Shown here: positions 44,231 to 54,541 of the stretch, piece by piece | How the letters are laid out: every line of letters begins with the position of its first letter | Position numbering within the stretch: the stretch's first letter is position 1 | Assembly (NCBI RefSeq): GCF_013372285.1 | Contig: NZ_CP054301.1 | Coordinates: 3,438,001 to 3,502,000 of the forward strand | Direction of reading: 5' to 3' | DNA: 64,000 nt | From: Marinomonas primoryensis | GTDB lineage: Bacteria; Pseudomonadota; Gammaproteobacteria; Pseudomonadales; Marinomonadaceae | Translations under genes and position numbers: made by a program | Notes under the pieces: model-generated | Told to the model about the DNA's origin: nothing | Seen by the model: only the letters and a program-made list of their open reading frames with translations | Database searches by the model: none

Positions 44231-44275
44231 TATAATGGGCCACTTATGTTTTATTCAGTGGCGACTACTCGCCAC
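44231..44275 (+). promoter_or_regulatory. probable hisB promoter -10 element and leader hairpin
   Basis: A perfect TATAAT at 44231-44236 has no good -35. Downstream, GTGGCGA-CTAC-TCGCCAC (44258-44275) forms a perfect seven-base-pair hairpin 23 bases before the hisB ATG, so it would be in the leader of the transcript. No histidine-rich leader peptide was seen. Confidence 0.45.
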
Positions 44276-44298
44276 AATCACTGCGGAGAAACCAATCA

Positions 44299-44892
44299 AT
44301 GTCCGATCGCATTGCCAGTGTCGAGCGTAATACGCTTGAAACTCAGATCAAGGTGTCGATTAACCTAGACGGTACCGGTAAATTTAATTGCGTCACAGGC
44401 GTACCTTTTCTTGACCATATGCTTGAGCAAGTGGCACGTCATGGCCTAATTGACTTAGACATCCATGCGGTTGGCGATCTTCACATTGATGCTCATCACA
44501 CAGTGGAAGATTTGGGTATTACACTGGGACAAGCTTTTGAAATCGCTGTTGGCGATAAAAAAGGTATTAAACGCTACGGCCATGCTTATGTTCCTTTGGA
44601 CGAAGCATTGTCTCGCGTCGTCATCGATTTCTCTGGTCGTCCCGGCTTAGAAATGCACGTGCCGTTTACTCGCGGTTCAGTGGGTGGTTTTGATGTGGAT
44701 CTGTTCTCTGAATTCTTCCACGGTTTTATCAACCACGCGAAAGTTACACTTCATCTAGACAACCTTCGTGGTAAGAACACACACCACCAAGCAGAAACCA
44801 TTTTTAAAGCCTTCGGTCGTGCGTTACGCATGGCGTTAGAGGTTGACGAACGTATGGCAGGCCAAATGCCTTCCACTAAAGGTTGTTTGTAG
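44299..44892 (+). CDS. hisB: imidazoleglycerol-phosphate dehydratase
   Basis: 197 residues, single-function form. Metal-binding histidine motifs [10 protein letters not shown] (about 65-74) and [15 protein letters not shown] (about 164-178) are present, with FFHGF between. It catalyses the sixth histidine step. It is first of a hisB-hisH-hisF series; GGAGA lies before the ATG. Confidence 0.98.
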   Translation: MSDRIASVERNTLETQIKVSINLDGTGKFNCVTGVPFLDHMLEQVARHGLIDLDIHAVGDLHIDAHHTVEDLGITLGQAFEIAVGDKKGIKRYGHAYVPLDEALSRVVIDFSGRPGLEMHVPFTRGSVGGFDVDLFSEFFHGFINHAKVTLHLDNLRGKNTHHQAETIFKAFGRALRMALEVDERMAGQMPSTKGCL

Positions 44893-44904
44893 GATTCTCT
44901 TAGT

Positions 44905-45588
44905 ATGAGTAACAGCAAAAATCCCATGGGTGATATGAGAAAATCTACTGTTGCAGTCATCGACTACGGTATGGGCAACCTACATTCGGTTGCCAAAGCG
45001 CTTGAACACGTTGCAGATGAAAACACCTCCGTTATTGTGACAAGCGATCCAGCCGTCATTGATGCCGCTGATCGTGTTTTGCTTCCTGGCGTTGGCGCCA
45101 TTCGTGATTGTATTGGTGAAATGCATAATGCGGGACTTGTGCCTAGCATTCGCAAAGCGATGGCGGAGAAACCGTTTCTCGCCATTTGCGTAGGCATCCA
45201 ATCTTTGATGTCTCACAGTGAAGAAAACGGCGGTGTTGACTGTTTGAACCACTTTCAAGGCAACGCTCTGTTCTTTGGCGAAAAACACACAGACCATGAC
45301 GGAAGCAAATTAAAAGTGCCGCACATGGGTTGGAATCAAGTCAAACATACTATTGACCACCCGCTTTGGGCTGATATTGATGACAATGCCCGCTTCTACT
45401 TTGTACACAGTTTTTATGTTGTGCCAGAGAATAAAGCAGAAGTCGCCGGCACCTGTGATTACGGCCTAGAATTCTGCGTCGCGCTCGCACGAGACAATGT
45501 TTTCGCGGTACAGTTTCACCCAGAAAAAAGCCACAAAGACGGTCTTCAGCTTTACAAGAATTTCCTTCATTGGAATGGCAAGCCATAA
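44905..45588 (+). CDS. hisH: imidazole glycerol phosphate synthase, glutaminase subunit
   Basis: 227 residues, class I glutamine amidotransferase. The start [11 protein letters not shown], the nucleophile elbow [10 protein letters not shown] and the C-terminal QFHPEKS give the Cys-His-Glu triad. It supplies ammonia to HisF. An internal ATG at 44935 with GGGTGAT upstream would give the more usual N-terminus, so the first ten residues may not be translated. It lies 12 bases after hisB. Confidence 0.97.
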   Translation: MSNSKNPMGDMRKSTVAVIDYGMGNLHSVAKALEHVADENTSVIVTSDPAVIDAADRVLLPGVGAIRDCIGEMHNAGLVPSIRKAMAEKPFLAICVGIQSLMSHSEENGGVDCLNHFQGNALFFGEKHTDHDGSKLKVPHMGWNQVKHTIDHPLWADIDDNARFYFVHSFYVVPENKAEVAGTCDYGLEFCVALARDNVFAVQFHPEKSHKDGLQLYKNFLHWNGKP

Positions 45589-45642
45589 CGTTCACTTATT
45601 CACAATCCAACGAAGATCTTTGCGCGGTATTAGGAGTCATTT

Positions 45643-46416
45643 ATGGGCTTAGCAAAACGTATTATTCCTTGTCTTGACGTGGACAATGGTCGAGTGGTCA
45701 AAGGCGTTCAGTTCCTTGACATTCGCGACGCTGGCGATCCAGTAGAAGTGGCTAAACGCTACAACGAGCAAGGCGCCGATGAAATCACTTTTCTGGACAT
45801 TACGGCCAGCTCTGACGACCGAGCAACTACCGTTCATATGGTGGAAGCCATTGCCAGCCAAGTCTTCATCCCCTTAACCGTCGGCGGTGGCATTCGCACC
45901 TGTGACGATATTCGTCGCATGTTAAACGCTGGAGCAGACAAAGTCGGCATCAATACCGCGGCGGTGTTTAATCCTGAATTTGTTCGTGAAGCCGCACAAC
46001 GTTTTGGCTCACAATGCATTGTGGTTGCCATTGACGCGAAAAAAGTCAGTGCCGAAGGCGAACCTGATAAATGGGAGATTTTTACCCACGGCGGTCGTAA
46101 ACCTACTGGTTTAGACGCAGTAGAATGGGCGAAAAAAATGGTCGAATACGGTGCAGGGGAAATCCTCCTAACCAGTATGGATCGTGACGGTACAAAGAAT
46201 GGTTTTGACCTTGGCGTAACGCGCGCGATCAGTGAGGCCGTTCACGTACCCGTTATCGCTTCTGGCGGTGTAGGTAATCTTGATCATCTTGTCGATGGTG
46301 TTATCAAAGGCAAAGCCGATGCGGTACTCGCGGCCAGCATTTTTCACTTTGGCGAATACAGCATTCAAGAAGCCAAACAACGCATGACCGATGCGGGCAT
46401 TGAAATGCGCCTATAA
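45643..46416 (+). CDS. hisF: imidazole glycerol phosphate synthase, cyclase subunit
   Basis: 257-residue TIM barrel: [20 protein letters not shown] (Asp11 region), [15 protein letters not shown] (second catalytic Asp near 130), [14 protein letters not shown] and ASGGVGN. TAGGAG lies before the ATG. It is HisF, not HisA, by the N-terminal motif. Only 54 bases separate it from hisH, and hisA, which usually lies between them, is absent. Confidence 0.98.
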   Translation: MGLAKRIIPCLDVDNGRVVKGVQFLDIRDAGDPVEVAKRYNEQGADEITFLDITASSDDRATTVHMVEAIASQVFIPLTVGGGIRTCDDIRRMLNAGADKVGINTAAVFNPEFVREAAQRFGSQCIVVAIDAKKVSAEGEPDKWEIFTHGGRKPTGLDAVEWAKKMVEYGAGEILLTSMDRDGTKNGFDLGVTRAISEAVHVPVIASGGVGNLDHLVDGVIKGKADAVLAASIFHFGEYSIQEAKQRMTDAGIEMRL

Positions 46417-46457
46417 CCGCCATTTCATCGCCCACGGTTGCTGTGAATAGAAAGCCC

Positions 46458-46487
46458 AAAACGCGATGTTTAGTTAACATCGCGTTT
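46458..46487 (+). terminator. rho-independent terminator after hisF
   Basis: AAACGCGATGTT-N5-AACATCGCGTTT stem-loop followed by a T-run, 42 bases after the hisF stop codon. Confidence 0.92.
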
Positions 46488-46606
46488 TTTTCATGGTGAA
46501 GTCTGCATATTTTGTGCACAAGGTATCTGTGACTTGCCGAAAAGAAGCTTCGACGAGTACAATCCTTAAAATTTAATTTTGCCGTATTCAATTGAAGGAA
46601 GACTTC

Positions 46607-48199
46607 TTGACCACTTTAACCAATGCTTTGCAAGCGCTGGAAACTCATTGCCAGCAAGCCACGACAACGTCTGCATTAACATTTCATCGTGGCGTGGAAC
46701 GAGAAGCGCTACGAGTTGATCGTTCCGAAGGGCACATTTCACACAAACCTCACCCCAAAGCATTAGGTTCTGCGTTAACTCACAGCTCCATTACAACGGA
46801 TTACTCAGAGTCTTTGATGGAATTCATTACGCAGGTTCATCCTAGCGTTGAAGGCGTCATTAAAGAATTGGACGATATCCATAACGTGGTTAATCATGAA
46901 CTCTACAAGCAAGACGAATGCTTATGGCCTGCCAGTATGCCGTGTTACTTGGCGGGCAATGAAGATGTCCCGATTGCGTATTTTGGTGAATCGAATACAG
47001 GACAACTAAAGCGCACTTATCGTGAAGGCTTGTCTAATCGCTATGGTCGTATCATGCAGTGCATTGCAGGTATGCATTACAACTTCTCGTTTGATCAAGA
47101 CTTCTGGTCTTTCTTAGAAAGCTATAAAGGCAAAACAGCTCTTTCTCAAGCAGAAAAACAAGCCTTTCAATCGGACAGCTATTTCGCTTTGATTCGTAAT
47201 TTTCGCCGTAGCTCTTGGATGCTGTCATTATTGTTTGGCGCTTCCCCTGCGATTGACGAAAGCTTTTTACCGAAAAAGCCTGACAGCTTAGAAAAGCTTG
47301 AAAAACACACGTGGTTTGGCCCTAAAGCGACATCGCTTCGAATGAGCGACCTTGGTTATCAGAACAAAGCTCAAGCGGATTTGTATGTTTGCTATAACGA
47401 AGTCGATACGTACATCAGTACCGTCAAGAAAGCGCTGCAAACACCATATCAGCGCTACCAAGACATTGGTGTGAAGGTCGACGGTCTGTACCGTCAGTTA
47501 AACAGCAATCTTTTGCAAATTGAAAACGAGTATTACAGCGACATTCGCCCTAAACGTGTCACTCAGCCAGGCGAACACCCAAGCGCTGCATTGCAAGCGA
47601 GAGGCGTTGAATACATTGAAGTACGTATTATGGACCTAGACCCTAGCTCTTCCATTGGCATGCAGTCTTCTACCTTGTATTTCATTGATGTCTTCTTGCT
47701 GTATTGCATGTTGCGCGGCGACGAACGCCTAGGCAGTGCAGAATGCAACCAGCTACGTAAAATGCAGCAAGAAATTGCGTCTCATGGCCGAGATTTAGAC
47801 ATGAACTTCGATTTTGGCCAAGGCCCAGTAAAACTGCGTGATAAAGCAGAAAACATGCTTGATGCTCTGACGGAAGTCGCGGATTTTTTATCTACTAAAA
47901 CAGGCAACTCTGCTTATCAACAAGCGGTTGAGGTTCAAAAAGAAAAATTAACCAACGAAGCCCTTTTACCTTCTGCTCTTTTATTAGAGCGCAGTAAAGC
48001 AGAACAAGGCTACCAAAGTGCCATGCTGACCTTATCAAAAGAACAACAAGCAAACTGGATGGCTTGCCCTTTATCTGACGAATTGACGCACGAATTCATG
48101 GAGAAAGCAGAACGTTCTTTACGCGAACAAGAAGCTATTGAAGCGGCGGATGAGGTGGATTTCGATACCTTCTTAAAAGGGTATTTAACACCACAATAA
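46607..48199 (+). CDS. gshA: glutamate-cysteine ligase (gammaproteobacterial type)
   Basis: 530 residues from a TTG at 46607, with AAGGAAG six bases upstream; a TTG at 46592 would sit before that site and lacks its own. GVEREALRVD, LTHSSITTDYSESLMEFIT, GRIMQCIAGMHYNFSF and EVRIMDLDPSSSIGM match GshA of the E. coli class. It makes gamma-glutamylcysteine, the first glutathione step. It is monocistronic between two terminators. Confidence 0.97.
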   Translation: MTTLTNALQALETHCQQATTTSALTFHRGVEREALRVDRSEGHISHKPHPKALGSALTHSSITTDYSESLMEFITQVHPSVEGVIKELDDIHNVVNHELYKQDECLWPASMPCYLAGNEDVPIAYFGESNTGQLKRTYREGLSNRYGRIMQCIAGMHYNFSFDQDFWSFLESYKGKTALSQAEKQAFQSDSYFALIRNFRRSSWMLSLLFGASPAIDESFLPKKPDSLEKLEKHTWFGPKATSLRMSDLGYQNKAQADLYVCYNEVDTYISTVKKALQTPYQRYQDIGVKVDGLYRQLNSNLLQIENEYYSDIRPKRVTQPGEHPSAALQARGVEYIEVRIMDLDPSSSIGMQSSTLYFIDVFLLYCMLRGDERLGSAECNQLRKMQQEIASHGRDLDMNFDFGQGPVKLRDKAENMLDALTEVADFLSTKTGNSAYQQAVEVQKEKLTNEALLPSALLLERSKAEQGYQSAMLTLSKEQQANWMACPLSDELTHEFMEKAERSLREQEAIEAADEVDFDTFLKGYLTPQ

Positions 48200-48226
48200 A
48201 TTAGCCGTACACAATTCACTAGATGT

Positions 48227-48253
48227 AAAAAAAGCCTCATATGAGGCTTTTTT
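48227..48253. terminator. bidirectional rho-independent terminator
   Basis: AAAAAGCCTCAT pairs with ATGAGGCTTTTT as a nearly loopless palindrome between the convergent gshA (+) and engB (-) genes. Confidence 0.9.
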
Positions 48254-48279
48254 TCGTTAACGCAAGCAAGCCTGCCGCT

Positions 48280-48924
48280 TTAAGCATTTGGCGAAACTGG
48301 AATCCCTTCAAGATTATCAAGTACCAACCATTCAGCCAGCTTGATACGCAGATCATCAACTCCGTCACCACTCAACGATGAAAAGGTCTGTACCGTGCCA
48401 TCAACGCCGTGCTCTTTAATCGCTTTTTGAACGGCTAACATGGTTGATTTTGCTGGCCCACGCTTTAGCTTGTCCGATTTTGTTAATAAGACATGCACCT
48501 TCATTCCATTGGACTTAGCCCAGTCCAGCATCATTTCATCAAACTCTTTTAATGGGTGGCGGATATCCATTACTAAAACAACACCAGCCAAAGAGCGACG
48601 ATTCATCAAATAGTCTTGCATGTGTGCCTGCCAGACTTTTTTCATAGCAATAGGAACTTTTGCAAAACCGTAACCTGGAAGGTCAATTAAACGACGATCT
48701 TCAACGTTTATCCCAAAGCAATTGATAAGCTGAGTTCGACCCGGTGTTTTTGAAGTCCGCGCTAATTTCTTTTGGTTCGTAAGGGTATTTAATGCCGTCG
48801 ATTTACCGGCATTCGAGCGGCCTGCAAATGCGACCTCTACACCTTGGTCTAGAGGACATTGAGAAAGCTTCTCAGCACTCTTAATAAAGTGTGCGGACTG
48901 GAAATTTGAGTCAAAAGGGGTCAT
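48280..48924 (-). CDS. engB: ribosome biogenesis GTPase EngB (YihA/YsxC)
   Basis: 214 residues. G1 GRSNAGKS (35-42), G3 [11 protein letters not shown] and G4 LTKSDKL identify the TrmE-Era-EngA-EngB family. It has a role in 50S subunit assembly and cell division. It is read divergently from dsbA. In Pseudomonas, cytochrome c4 genes lie between these two; they are absent here. Confidence 0.97.
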   Translation of the reverse strand: MTPFDSNFQSAHFIKSAEKLSQCPLDQGVEVAFAGRSNAGKSTALNTLTNQKKLARTSKTPGRTQLINCFGINVEDRRLIDLPGYGFAKVPIAMKKVWQAHMQDYLMNRRSLAGVVLVMDIRHPLKEFDEMMLDWAKSNGMKVHVLLTKSDKLKRGPAKSTMLAVQKAIKEHGVDGTVQTFSSLSGDGVDDLRIKLAEWLVLDNLEGIPVSPNA

Positions 48925-49244
48925 AAGTTGATATTCGTCAGTAGATTCGGATTGGCATTCATATTTATTTCATTAGCTGTATATAATGCCAGCAAACACG
49001 GTGATATGCCATGTTAAACCATCAAAGTCGGCAGAATCACGTTAATTGACCTAATTTAAGGCTACTACGATTTACGATTATTACAAAAATGCATAAATAA
49101 GAATTCGCCGACGGTTTTCTTCATGTAAATATTATGTAAACTTACTAATAAAATAGAACCTTCAGCCTTAAATAGAATCGTATTTTGTTGCAATTCTGTG
49201 CATGATATAAAAATTACTTTGATTAACATGATTAGGAGCAATTC
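48925..49244. promoter_or_regulatory. divergent engB/dsbA intergenic region
   Basis: 320 AT-rich bases without a gene. TTGTTG (49185-49190) and TATAAA (49206-49211), spaced 15 bases, are a weak candidate promoter for dsbA. No small-RNA-like hairpin-terminator pair was seen. Confidence 0.35.
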
Positions 49245-49865
49245 ATGATAAAGCTGTTTTCAGCGCTGATACTTTCTTTCCTTATCCCACTTACGGCAGC
49301 CGCTGCCGAGTACAGTGATGGTAATGGTTACACAACCATCAAAACACCGGTACGCACCAGTGATCCAAGCAAAATAGAAGTGACTGAAATCTTTTGGTAC
49401 GGATGTCCGCACTGCTACAAACTTGAACCCATCACTCGGGCCTGGGAAGAGAATATGCCAAGTGATGTTGACTTCAAATTCTTACCTGCTGTTTTCGGCC
49501 GTGGTTGGTTAGCGCATGCAAAAGCCTTCTACGTGGCAGACTTACTTGGTATTGAGCATAAACTGCGTGCAGATCTTTTTAATGCTATCCATGTTGAGCG
49601 TCGTAACCTAAATTCTGAAGACGCACTTGCTAGCTTTTTTGTAAACTATGGCGTTAGTGAAGATGAGTTCCGTAAACAGTACGACTCTTTTGCTGTCAAC
49701 AGCCGTTTGAGTCAAGCCGACGCGAAAATACGTGCTTATGGCGCTCGTGGTGTTCCAGGGTTAATCGTCAATGGCAAATACCTCGTGACGGCAGAAACCG
49801 CTAATGGCAATGAAAATATTTATAAAGTAATCGATTTTCTGATCGAAAAAGAACGTCAAAAATAA
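49245..49865 (+). CDS. dsbA: thiol:disulfide interchange protein DsbA
   Basis: 206 residues with an N-terminal signal peptide (cleavage likely after TAAAAA, about residue 21). The active site is CPHC (C54-C57) in IFWYGCPHCYKLEP, and the cis-proline loop is RGVPGLIVNG. It introduces disulfides into exported proteins and is recycled by DsbB (37441). It is probably cotranscribed with the diguanylate cyclase 16 bases downstream. Confidence 0.97.
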   Translation: MIKLFSALILSFLIPLTAAAAEYSDGNGYTTIKTPVRTSDPSKIEVTEIFWYGCPHCYKLEPITRAWEENMPSDVDFKFLPAVFGRGWLAHAKAFYVADLLGIEHKLRADLFNAIHVERRNLNSEDALASFFVNYGVSEDEFRKQYDSFAVNSRLSQADAKIRAYGARGVPGLIVNGKYLVTAETANGNENIYKVIDFLIEKERQK

Positions 49866-49881
49866 TATAAAATGAGGCGAT

Positions 49882-51414
49882 ATGACGGAATCATCGAGTG
49901 ATAAACTGATTGAAGTATTACGTAAAGCGGTTTCCAGAACCAGCATGCTGGCAGAAGGAAATGACCCTGAACTTGATTCCGTTGTTCGCCAAATTCGCCA
50001 AGCCGTCAATAAAGGGGCAAAGGCCCAAGAAATACAAGATGTACTCAACAATGCCGAGCCACTCTTAATCAAAAGTGACGAGGCCCTAACAGATAGAGCC
50101 AAGCAAGTTCGCAGTACATTACAAGAGTTGATTGACCTTCTCGAAAGACAAACAAGCAGAAGGGTTCCTCAAAATGAGAAGAAGCAGCTCGAAGCTCAAA
50201 TACGCTCGAACTGGCAAGTATCATCACAATGGCCTCAGCTTCTAAAAGGCTTTTTAACGCTTGCAGAGAACACCTTAAATCAACCTGAAGACGTAACAAG
50301 CCAATCTAAGAGTTCTTTTTTAAAACGCTTTTTTAACCGGAACCCTGATTCAGCACCTAAAAATAATGATCAAGAAATTATGGTGCAAATTAGCCACACA
50401 TTTGCAGGGCTAATGAATAATTTATCGCTTCCAAGCATCTATGATGAAGACATCGTTGATCTTAAAAGAGCATTACTGGGAAATAGCAATATTCAACAAC
50501 TTCCAGGATTGCTTGATGAAGTTATTAACTTCATCATGATCGCCATAGGTAAAACCCAAGAAAGTTTGACGAATTATTTAACCCAGCTAAATAAACAACT
50601 CGCTAGCATCAATGAATCTATCTCCACCAGCTACCATTCACAAAAATCACTGTCTGAAAGTAGAGAAGGCTTTAACACAAAACTTCAAATGCAAGTTGAA
50701 GACACGTCGTTAGCCATCAATGGTGTAAAAGATTTAGATAGCTTAAAAAGCCTCATTAATGATCGACTGTCGACTATTTCAAGTACCATGACAGAACATC
50801 GAGCACAAATGATAGAGCAGGAAAAGCATTCAGCTCAATCCATCACATCACTGAAAAACAAAGTGACTCGAATGGAAAAAGACACCGCATCACTGCGTAC
50901 TCTGTTACAAGAAAAACTTGCTCAGGCGATGACAGATTCTTTAACCGATTTACCGAACCGCACCGCCTATCAAGACACCATTCTGCCACTCTGTAAAATC
51001 ATGCAGAAGACCAAGAAACCCATTTGTTTAGCGGTTTGTGACATAGATCACTTTAAGAGAGTAAATGACTCTTGGGGGCATCTCGCAGGCGACAAAGTAC
51101 TAAGACTAGTACCAAAACAAATTCGCAGCGTTTTATTAAAAGAAGATCTCATGTTCCGTTATGGTGGCGAAGAGTTCGTCATTGCGTTCCCAAACACCTC
51201 ACTTCCTCAAGCCATTGAACGCGCAGAAGCCATTCGACTTGCGGTAGTCAAAACACCTTTCAATATGCAGGGTGAACCAGTTTCAATTTCCATATCTATT
51301 GGTATCGCCGAGCTTAACGCTCAAGAAGAACCAGAGTCGTTATTTTCCCGAGCTGACAAACAGCTATATCTAGCAAAAGAGGCTGGCCGAAATAAGGTCA
51401 TGGGGAATAAATAG
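49882..51414 (+). CDS. diguanylate cyclase with long N-terminal helical region
   Basis: 510 residues. About 340 residues of mostly helical, glutamine- and serine-rich sequence precede a C-terminal GGDEF domain: LTDLPNRTAYQD, CDIDHFKRVNDSWGH and active-site RYGGEEF. It should make c-di-GMP. At the place of the inhibitory RxxD site the sequence is LKED, so product inhibition is probably lost. No membrane helix or known sensor domain is visible; the N-terminus resembles that of Pseudomonas GGDEF proteins found after dsbA. Confidence 0.92.
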   Translation: MTESSSDKLIEVLRKAVSRTSMLAEGNDPELDSVVRQIRQAVNKGAKAQEIQDVLNNAEPLLIKSDEALTDRAKQVRSTLQELIDLLERQTSRRVPQNEKKQLEAQIRSNWQVSSQWPQLLKGFLTLAENTLNQPEDVTSQSKSSFLKRFFNRNPDSAPKNNDQEIMVQISHTFAGLMNNLSLPSIYDEDIVDLKRALLGNSNIQQLPGLLDEVINFIMIAIGKTQESLTNYLTQLNKQLASINESISTSYHSQKSLSESREGFNTKLQMQVEDTSLAINGVKDLDSLKSLINDRLSTISSTMTEHRAQMIEQEKHSAQSITSLKNKVTRMEKDTASLRTLLQEKLAQAMTDSLTDLPNRTAYQDTILPLCKIMQKTKKPICLAVCDIDHFKRVNDSWGHLAGDKVLRLVPKQIRSVLLKEDLMFRYGGEEFVIAFPNTSLPQAIERAEAIRLAVVKTPFNMQGEPVSISISIGIAELNAQEEPESLFSRADKQLYLAKEAGRNKVMGNK

Positions 51415-51552
51415 AACCGAAAATCGGTATCAGAGCCTTGCAGTCGCGGTTACAATGACCACTCACCATTAAATACACCTTGTCAAAAGCTGTTAAAGAG
51501 CTGTTACACAAAGAAAGCGGCGTGCGATGCCACCATTAGGATGAAGTAGTTT

Positions 51553-52308
51553 ATGCAAGACGATCAGAAAAAAACCACAGATTTTGGTTTTAAAGAAATT
51601 CCTACCGATGAAAAAGTAAAAGCCGTCGCGCAAGTTTTTCATTCCGTCGCCACAAAATACGACATAATGAATGACCTTATGTCTGGTGGCGTTCATCGCC
51701 TTTGGAAACGCCATACAATTAGTCAATCGGGTGTTCGCGCTGGGAATTGTGTATTAGACATCGCTGGCGGAACAGGCGATTTAACACTTAAATTTTCACG
51801 CTTAGTGGGCAGTGAAGGACACGTTATTTTAGCGGATATCAATGATTCAATGCTAAAGGTTGGTCGTGACAAATTGGCTAATAACGGCATTATTGGTAAC
51901 GTGAAGTTTGTTCAAGCCAATGCCGAAGCATTGCCTTTTCCTGATGATACTTTCGATTGCATTACCATCGCGTTTGGTTTGCGTAATGTCACCGATAAAT
52001 CCAAAGCACTCGCGTCTATGTATCGTGTTTTAAAACCTGGCGGCCGCTTATTGGTTCTGGAATTTTCTAAACCAGAGTCTGAGCTACTTTCTCAAGTCTA
52101 CGACCAATATTCTTTTCGTCTGCTGCCAGCAATGGGTAAGTTGATTGCTAACGATTCTGAAAGTTACCGCTATCTTGCCGAATCCATCCGCATGCACCCA
52201 GACCAAGAAACCTTAAAAAGTATGATGAATGACGTTGGATTTGAGCGCACAAGTTACCAAAATTTAACGGGCGGCATTGTAGCGCTTCATAAAGGATTTA
52301 AATTCTAA
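51553..52308 (+). CDS. ubiE: ubiquinone/menaquinone C-methyltransferase
   Basis: 251 residues. SAM motif [15 protein letters not shown] (about 70-84), [18 protein letters not shown] and [23 protein letters not shown] are UbiE hallmarks. It methylates the quinone ring. It is separated from ubiB by only two bases, whereas ubiJ is normally between them. Confidence 0.97.
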   Translation: MQDDQKKTTDFGFKEIPTDEKVKAVAQVFHSVATKYDIMNDLMSGGVHRLWKRHTISQSGVRAGNCVLDIAGGTGDLTLKFSRLVGSEGHVILADINDSMLKVGRDKLANNGIIGNVKFVQANAEALPFPDDTFDCITIAFGLRNVTDKSKALASMYRVLKPGGRLLVLEFSKPESELLSQVYDQYSFRLLPAMGKLIANDSESYRYLAESIRMHPDQETLKSMMNDVGFERTSYQNLTGGIVALHKGFKF

Positions 52309-52310
52309 TC

Positions 52311-53954
52311 ATGTTGACCAGCTTTTTTCGATTACTGCGCATACTATTCACCGTCATGCGCTTTCGTCTTGATGTTTTTATTCCTTTCGCCTTATTGCCT
52401 TGGTATATCAGCTATACGCTTGGCCTAGTTTGTTCTATTGGTCGCAAGCGCGCCAGTAAAAATAAGGGCGAGCGACTTCGTCTTGCACTAGAGTCCCTTG
52501 GCCCTATTTTCGTTAAATTTGGACAAATTTTATCCACGCGACGTGATTTGCTTGACGACGATATCGCTGATGAACTGGCAAAACTTCAAGATAAAGTGCC
52601 TGCTTTTTCTGGTGATGTGGCTCAAGCTATTATCGAAAGAGACCTGAAAGCGCCAGTCAGTGAACTCTTTGCGGAATTTTCTACTATTCCATTGGCCTCA
52701 GCGTCAATAGCACAAGTTCATACTGCCAAGCTCCATTCTGGCGAAGACGTTGTTATAAAAGTTATTCGTCCAAAAATAGAAAAGACCATCAGCAAGGATA
52801 TTGGTCTGCTTTATACCTTGGCACACCTTGTTGCCAATATGAGTGATGACGGCCGACGCTTAAGACCTGTTGAAGTTGTAACCGATTACGAATACACCAT
52901 ACTGGATGAACTGGATCTCGCGAAAGAAGCCGCAAATACGGGGTTGTTACAACGTAATTTCATGGATTCCGATTTACTCTATGTACCGCAGGTTTATTGG
53001 GATTATAGCCACCGTAATGTCATGGTGATGGAACGTATCTCTGGCATTCCCGTTGCCGATATTGCGGCTCTAAACAAAGCCAACGTGGACATGAAATGCT
53101 TAGCTGAACGAGGGGTTGAGATCTTTTTCACGCAAGTTTTTTCTCACAGCTTTTTCCACGCAGATATGCACCCTGGCAATATTTTCGTTGATGCCAGCAA
53201 CCCGCAGAAACCTAAATACATTGCGATTGATTGCGCTATCATGGGAAGCTTGGACGATGCAGACAAAAGCTATTTAGCGCGTAATCTATTGGCCTTTTTC
53301 CAACGAGATTATCGTTTGGTCGCCAAATTGCACGTCGAAAGCGGTTGGGTTCCGAAAGGCACCCCCGTCCATGCTTTTGAGTCGGCTATCCGTAGCGTTT
53401 GCGAGCCCATGTTCGCAAAACCATTAAAAGACATCTCCTTTGGACAAGTACTAATCGGTTTATTCCAAACGGCTCGTCGCTTTAACATGGAAGTACAACC
53501 ACAGTTGGTTTTATTAGAAAAAACACTGCTCAATATTGAAGGCTTGGGTCGTCAACTTTATCCAGATTTAGACCTCTGGGTGACTGCCAAGCCGTTCCTA
53601 GAACGATGGATGCGCGAACAAGTCGGTCCAAAACGCGTCATTGAAGAGGTCCGTAAACAAGCGCCACAGTGGGCTGGTCAGCTTCCACAGATACCTAATT
53701 TGATTTTTACGGCATTATCGCAAATGTCACATCAGGAAGAGCGCATGCAAGCACAAACGCATGCGATTAATGAGCTGGGTAAAGAGCTTAAAAAAGGCCG
53801 ACATAATCTGCCTTTTCGCTTGCTCGGCTTATTCAGTCTAGCTGCCGCTTGGGTGGTAACGGACCCGGCGTCTCTGAACCATATAAAAGACGCTGATTTG
53901 ACCAGTTTAGGGTTATTTTTGGCGGGCGTTTACTTGCTTGTCCTAAAACCGTAA
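52311..53954 (+). CDS. ubiB: UbiB/ABC1-family atypical kinase for ubiquinone biosynthesis
   Basis: 547 residues. [13 protein letters not shown] (KxGQ motif), [15 protein letters not shown] (alanine-rich loop), [10 protein letters not shown] and the metal-binding CAIMG are family features, and C-terminal hydrophobic helices ([12 protein letters not shown] and [13 protein letters not shown]) anchor it in the membrane. It supports ubiquinone biosynthesis as an ATPase-like accessory factor. Confidence 0.97.
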   Translation: MLTSFFRLLRILFTVMRFRLDVFIPFALLPWYISYTLGLVCSIGRKRASKNKGERLRLALESLGPIFVKFGQILSTRRDLLDDDIADELAKLQDKVPAFSGDVAQAIIERDLKAPVSELFAEFSTIPLASASIAQVHTAKLHSGEDVVIKVIRPKIEKTISKDIGLLYTLAHLVANMSDDGRRLRPVEVVTDYEYTILDELDLAKEAANTGLLQRNFMDSDLLYVPQVYWDYSHRNVMVMERISGIPVADIAALNKANVDMKCLAERGVEIFFTQVFSHSFFHADMHPGNIFVDASNPQKPKYIAIDCAIMGSLDDADKSYLARNLLAFFQRDYRLVAKLHVESGWVPKGTPVHAFESAIRSVCEPMFAKPLKDISFGQVLIGLFQTARRFNMEVQPQLVLLEKTLLNIEGLGRQLYPDLDLWVTAKPFLERWMREQVGPKRVIEEVRKQAPQWAGQLPQIPNLIFTALSQMSHQEERMQAQTHAINELGKELKKGRHNLPFRLLGLFSLAAAWVVTDPASLNHIKDADLTSLGLFLAGVYLLVLKP

Positions 53955-53970
53955 CATTCGAGAGACTATA

Positions 53971-54303
53971 ATGAGAGCTGATATACTGGCTGAATTAGCA
54001 GCCACACTAGAACAACGTAAAAATGCGGCGGAAGACTCTTCCTATGTCGCTAGCCTACATGCAAAAGGATTAAACAAGATCCTAGAAAAGGTAGGTGAAG
54101 AAAGCATTGAAACCATTATTGCCGCTAAGGATGCTGTCATATCTGGCGACAAATCCGATTTGATTTATGAAACTGCTGATCTTTGGTTTCACACTCTTGT
54201 CATGTTATCTCATTTAGATATTGGCCCTGATGCTATACTTGATGAATTAGCACGTCGATTTAACTTATCTGGCTTAGACGAAAAAGCCAGTCGTTCTAAA
54301 TAA
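53971..54303 (+). CDS. hisE: phosphoribosyl-ATP pyrophosphatase
   Basis: 110 residues. [30 protein letters not shown] and the [13 protein letters not shown] helix give the MazG-like metal-binding pattern of HisE. It performs the second histidine step. It stands alone between ubiB and tatA; the usual partner hisI is not here. Confidence 0.96.
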   Translation: MRADILAELAATLEQRKNAAEDSSYVASLHAKGLNKILEKVGEESIETIIAAKDAVISGDKSDLIYETADLWFHTLVMLSHLDIGPDAILDELARRFNLSGLDEKASRSK

Positions 54304-54319
54304 ATTGTAGGAGAAATGT

Positions 54320-54538
54320 ATGTTAGGCGGAATTAGCATTTGGCAATTATTAATTGTTTTAGCCATTTTAATACTCATTTTTGGTACTAAAAAACTTAAG
54401 AATCTTGGTTCCGATTTAGGCGGTGCTGTCAAAGGTTTCAAAGAAGCTGTAGACAAAGAAGCTGACACTGAAGAAGAAAAAACGGCCCAGCATAAAGTCA
54501 TTGATGCTGAAGTCAAAAAAGACGATAAGAGCGCCTAA
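54320..54538 (+). CDS. tatA: Sec-independent translocase subunit TatA
   Basis: 72 residues. An N-terminal helix ([17 protein letters not shown]) leads into [22 protein letters not shown], the amphipathic helix with the conserved FGTKKL hinge, and a charged tail. It forms the Tat pore. AGGAG lies before the ATG. Confidence 0.97.
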   Translation: MLGGISIWQLLIVLAILILIFGTKKLKNLGSDLGGAVKGFKEAVDKEADTEEEKTAQHKVIDAEVKKDDKSA

Positions 54539-54541
54539 TCT

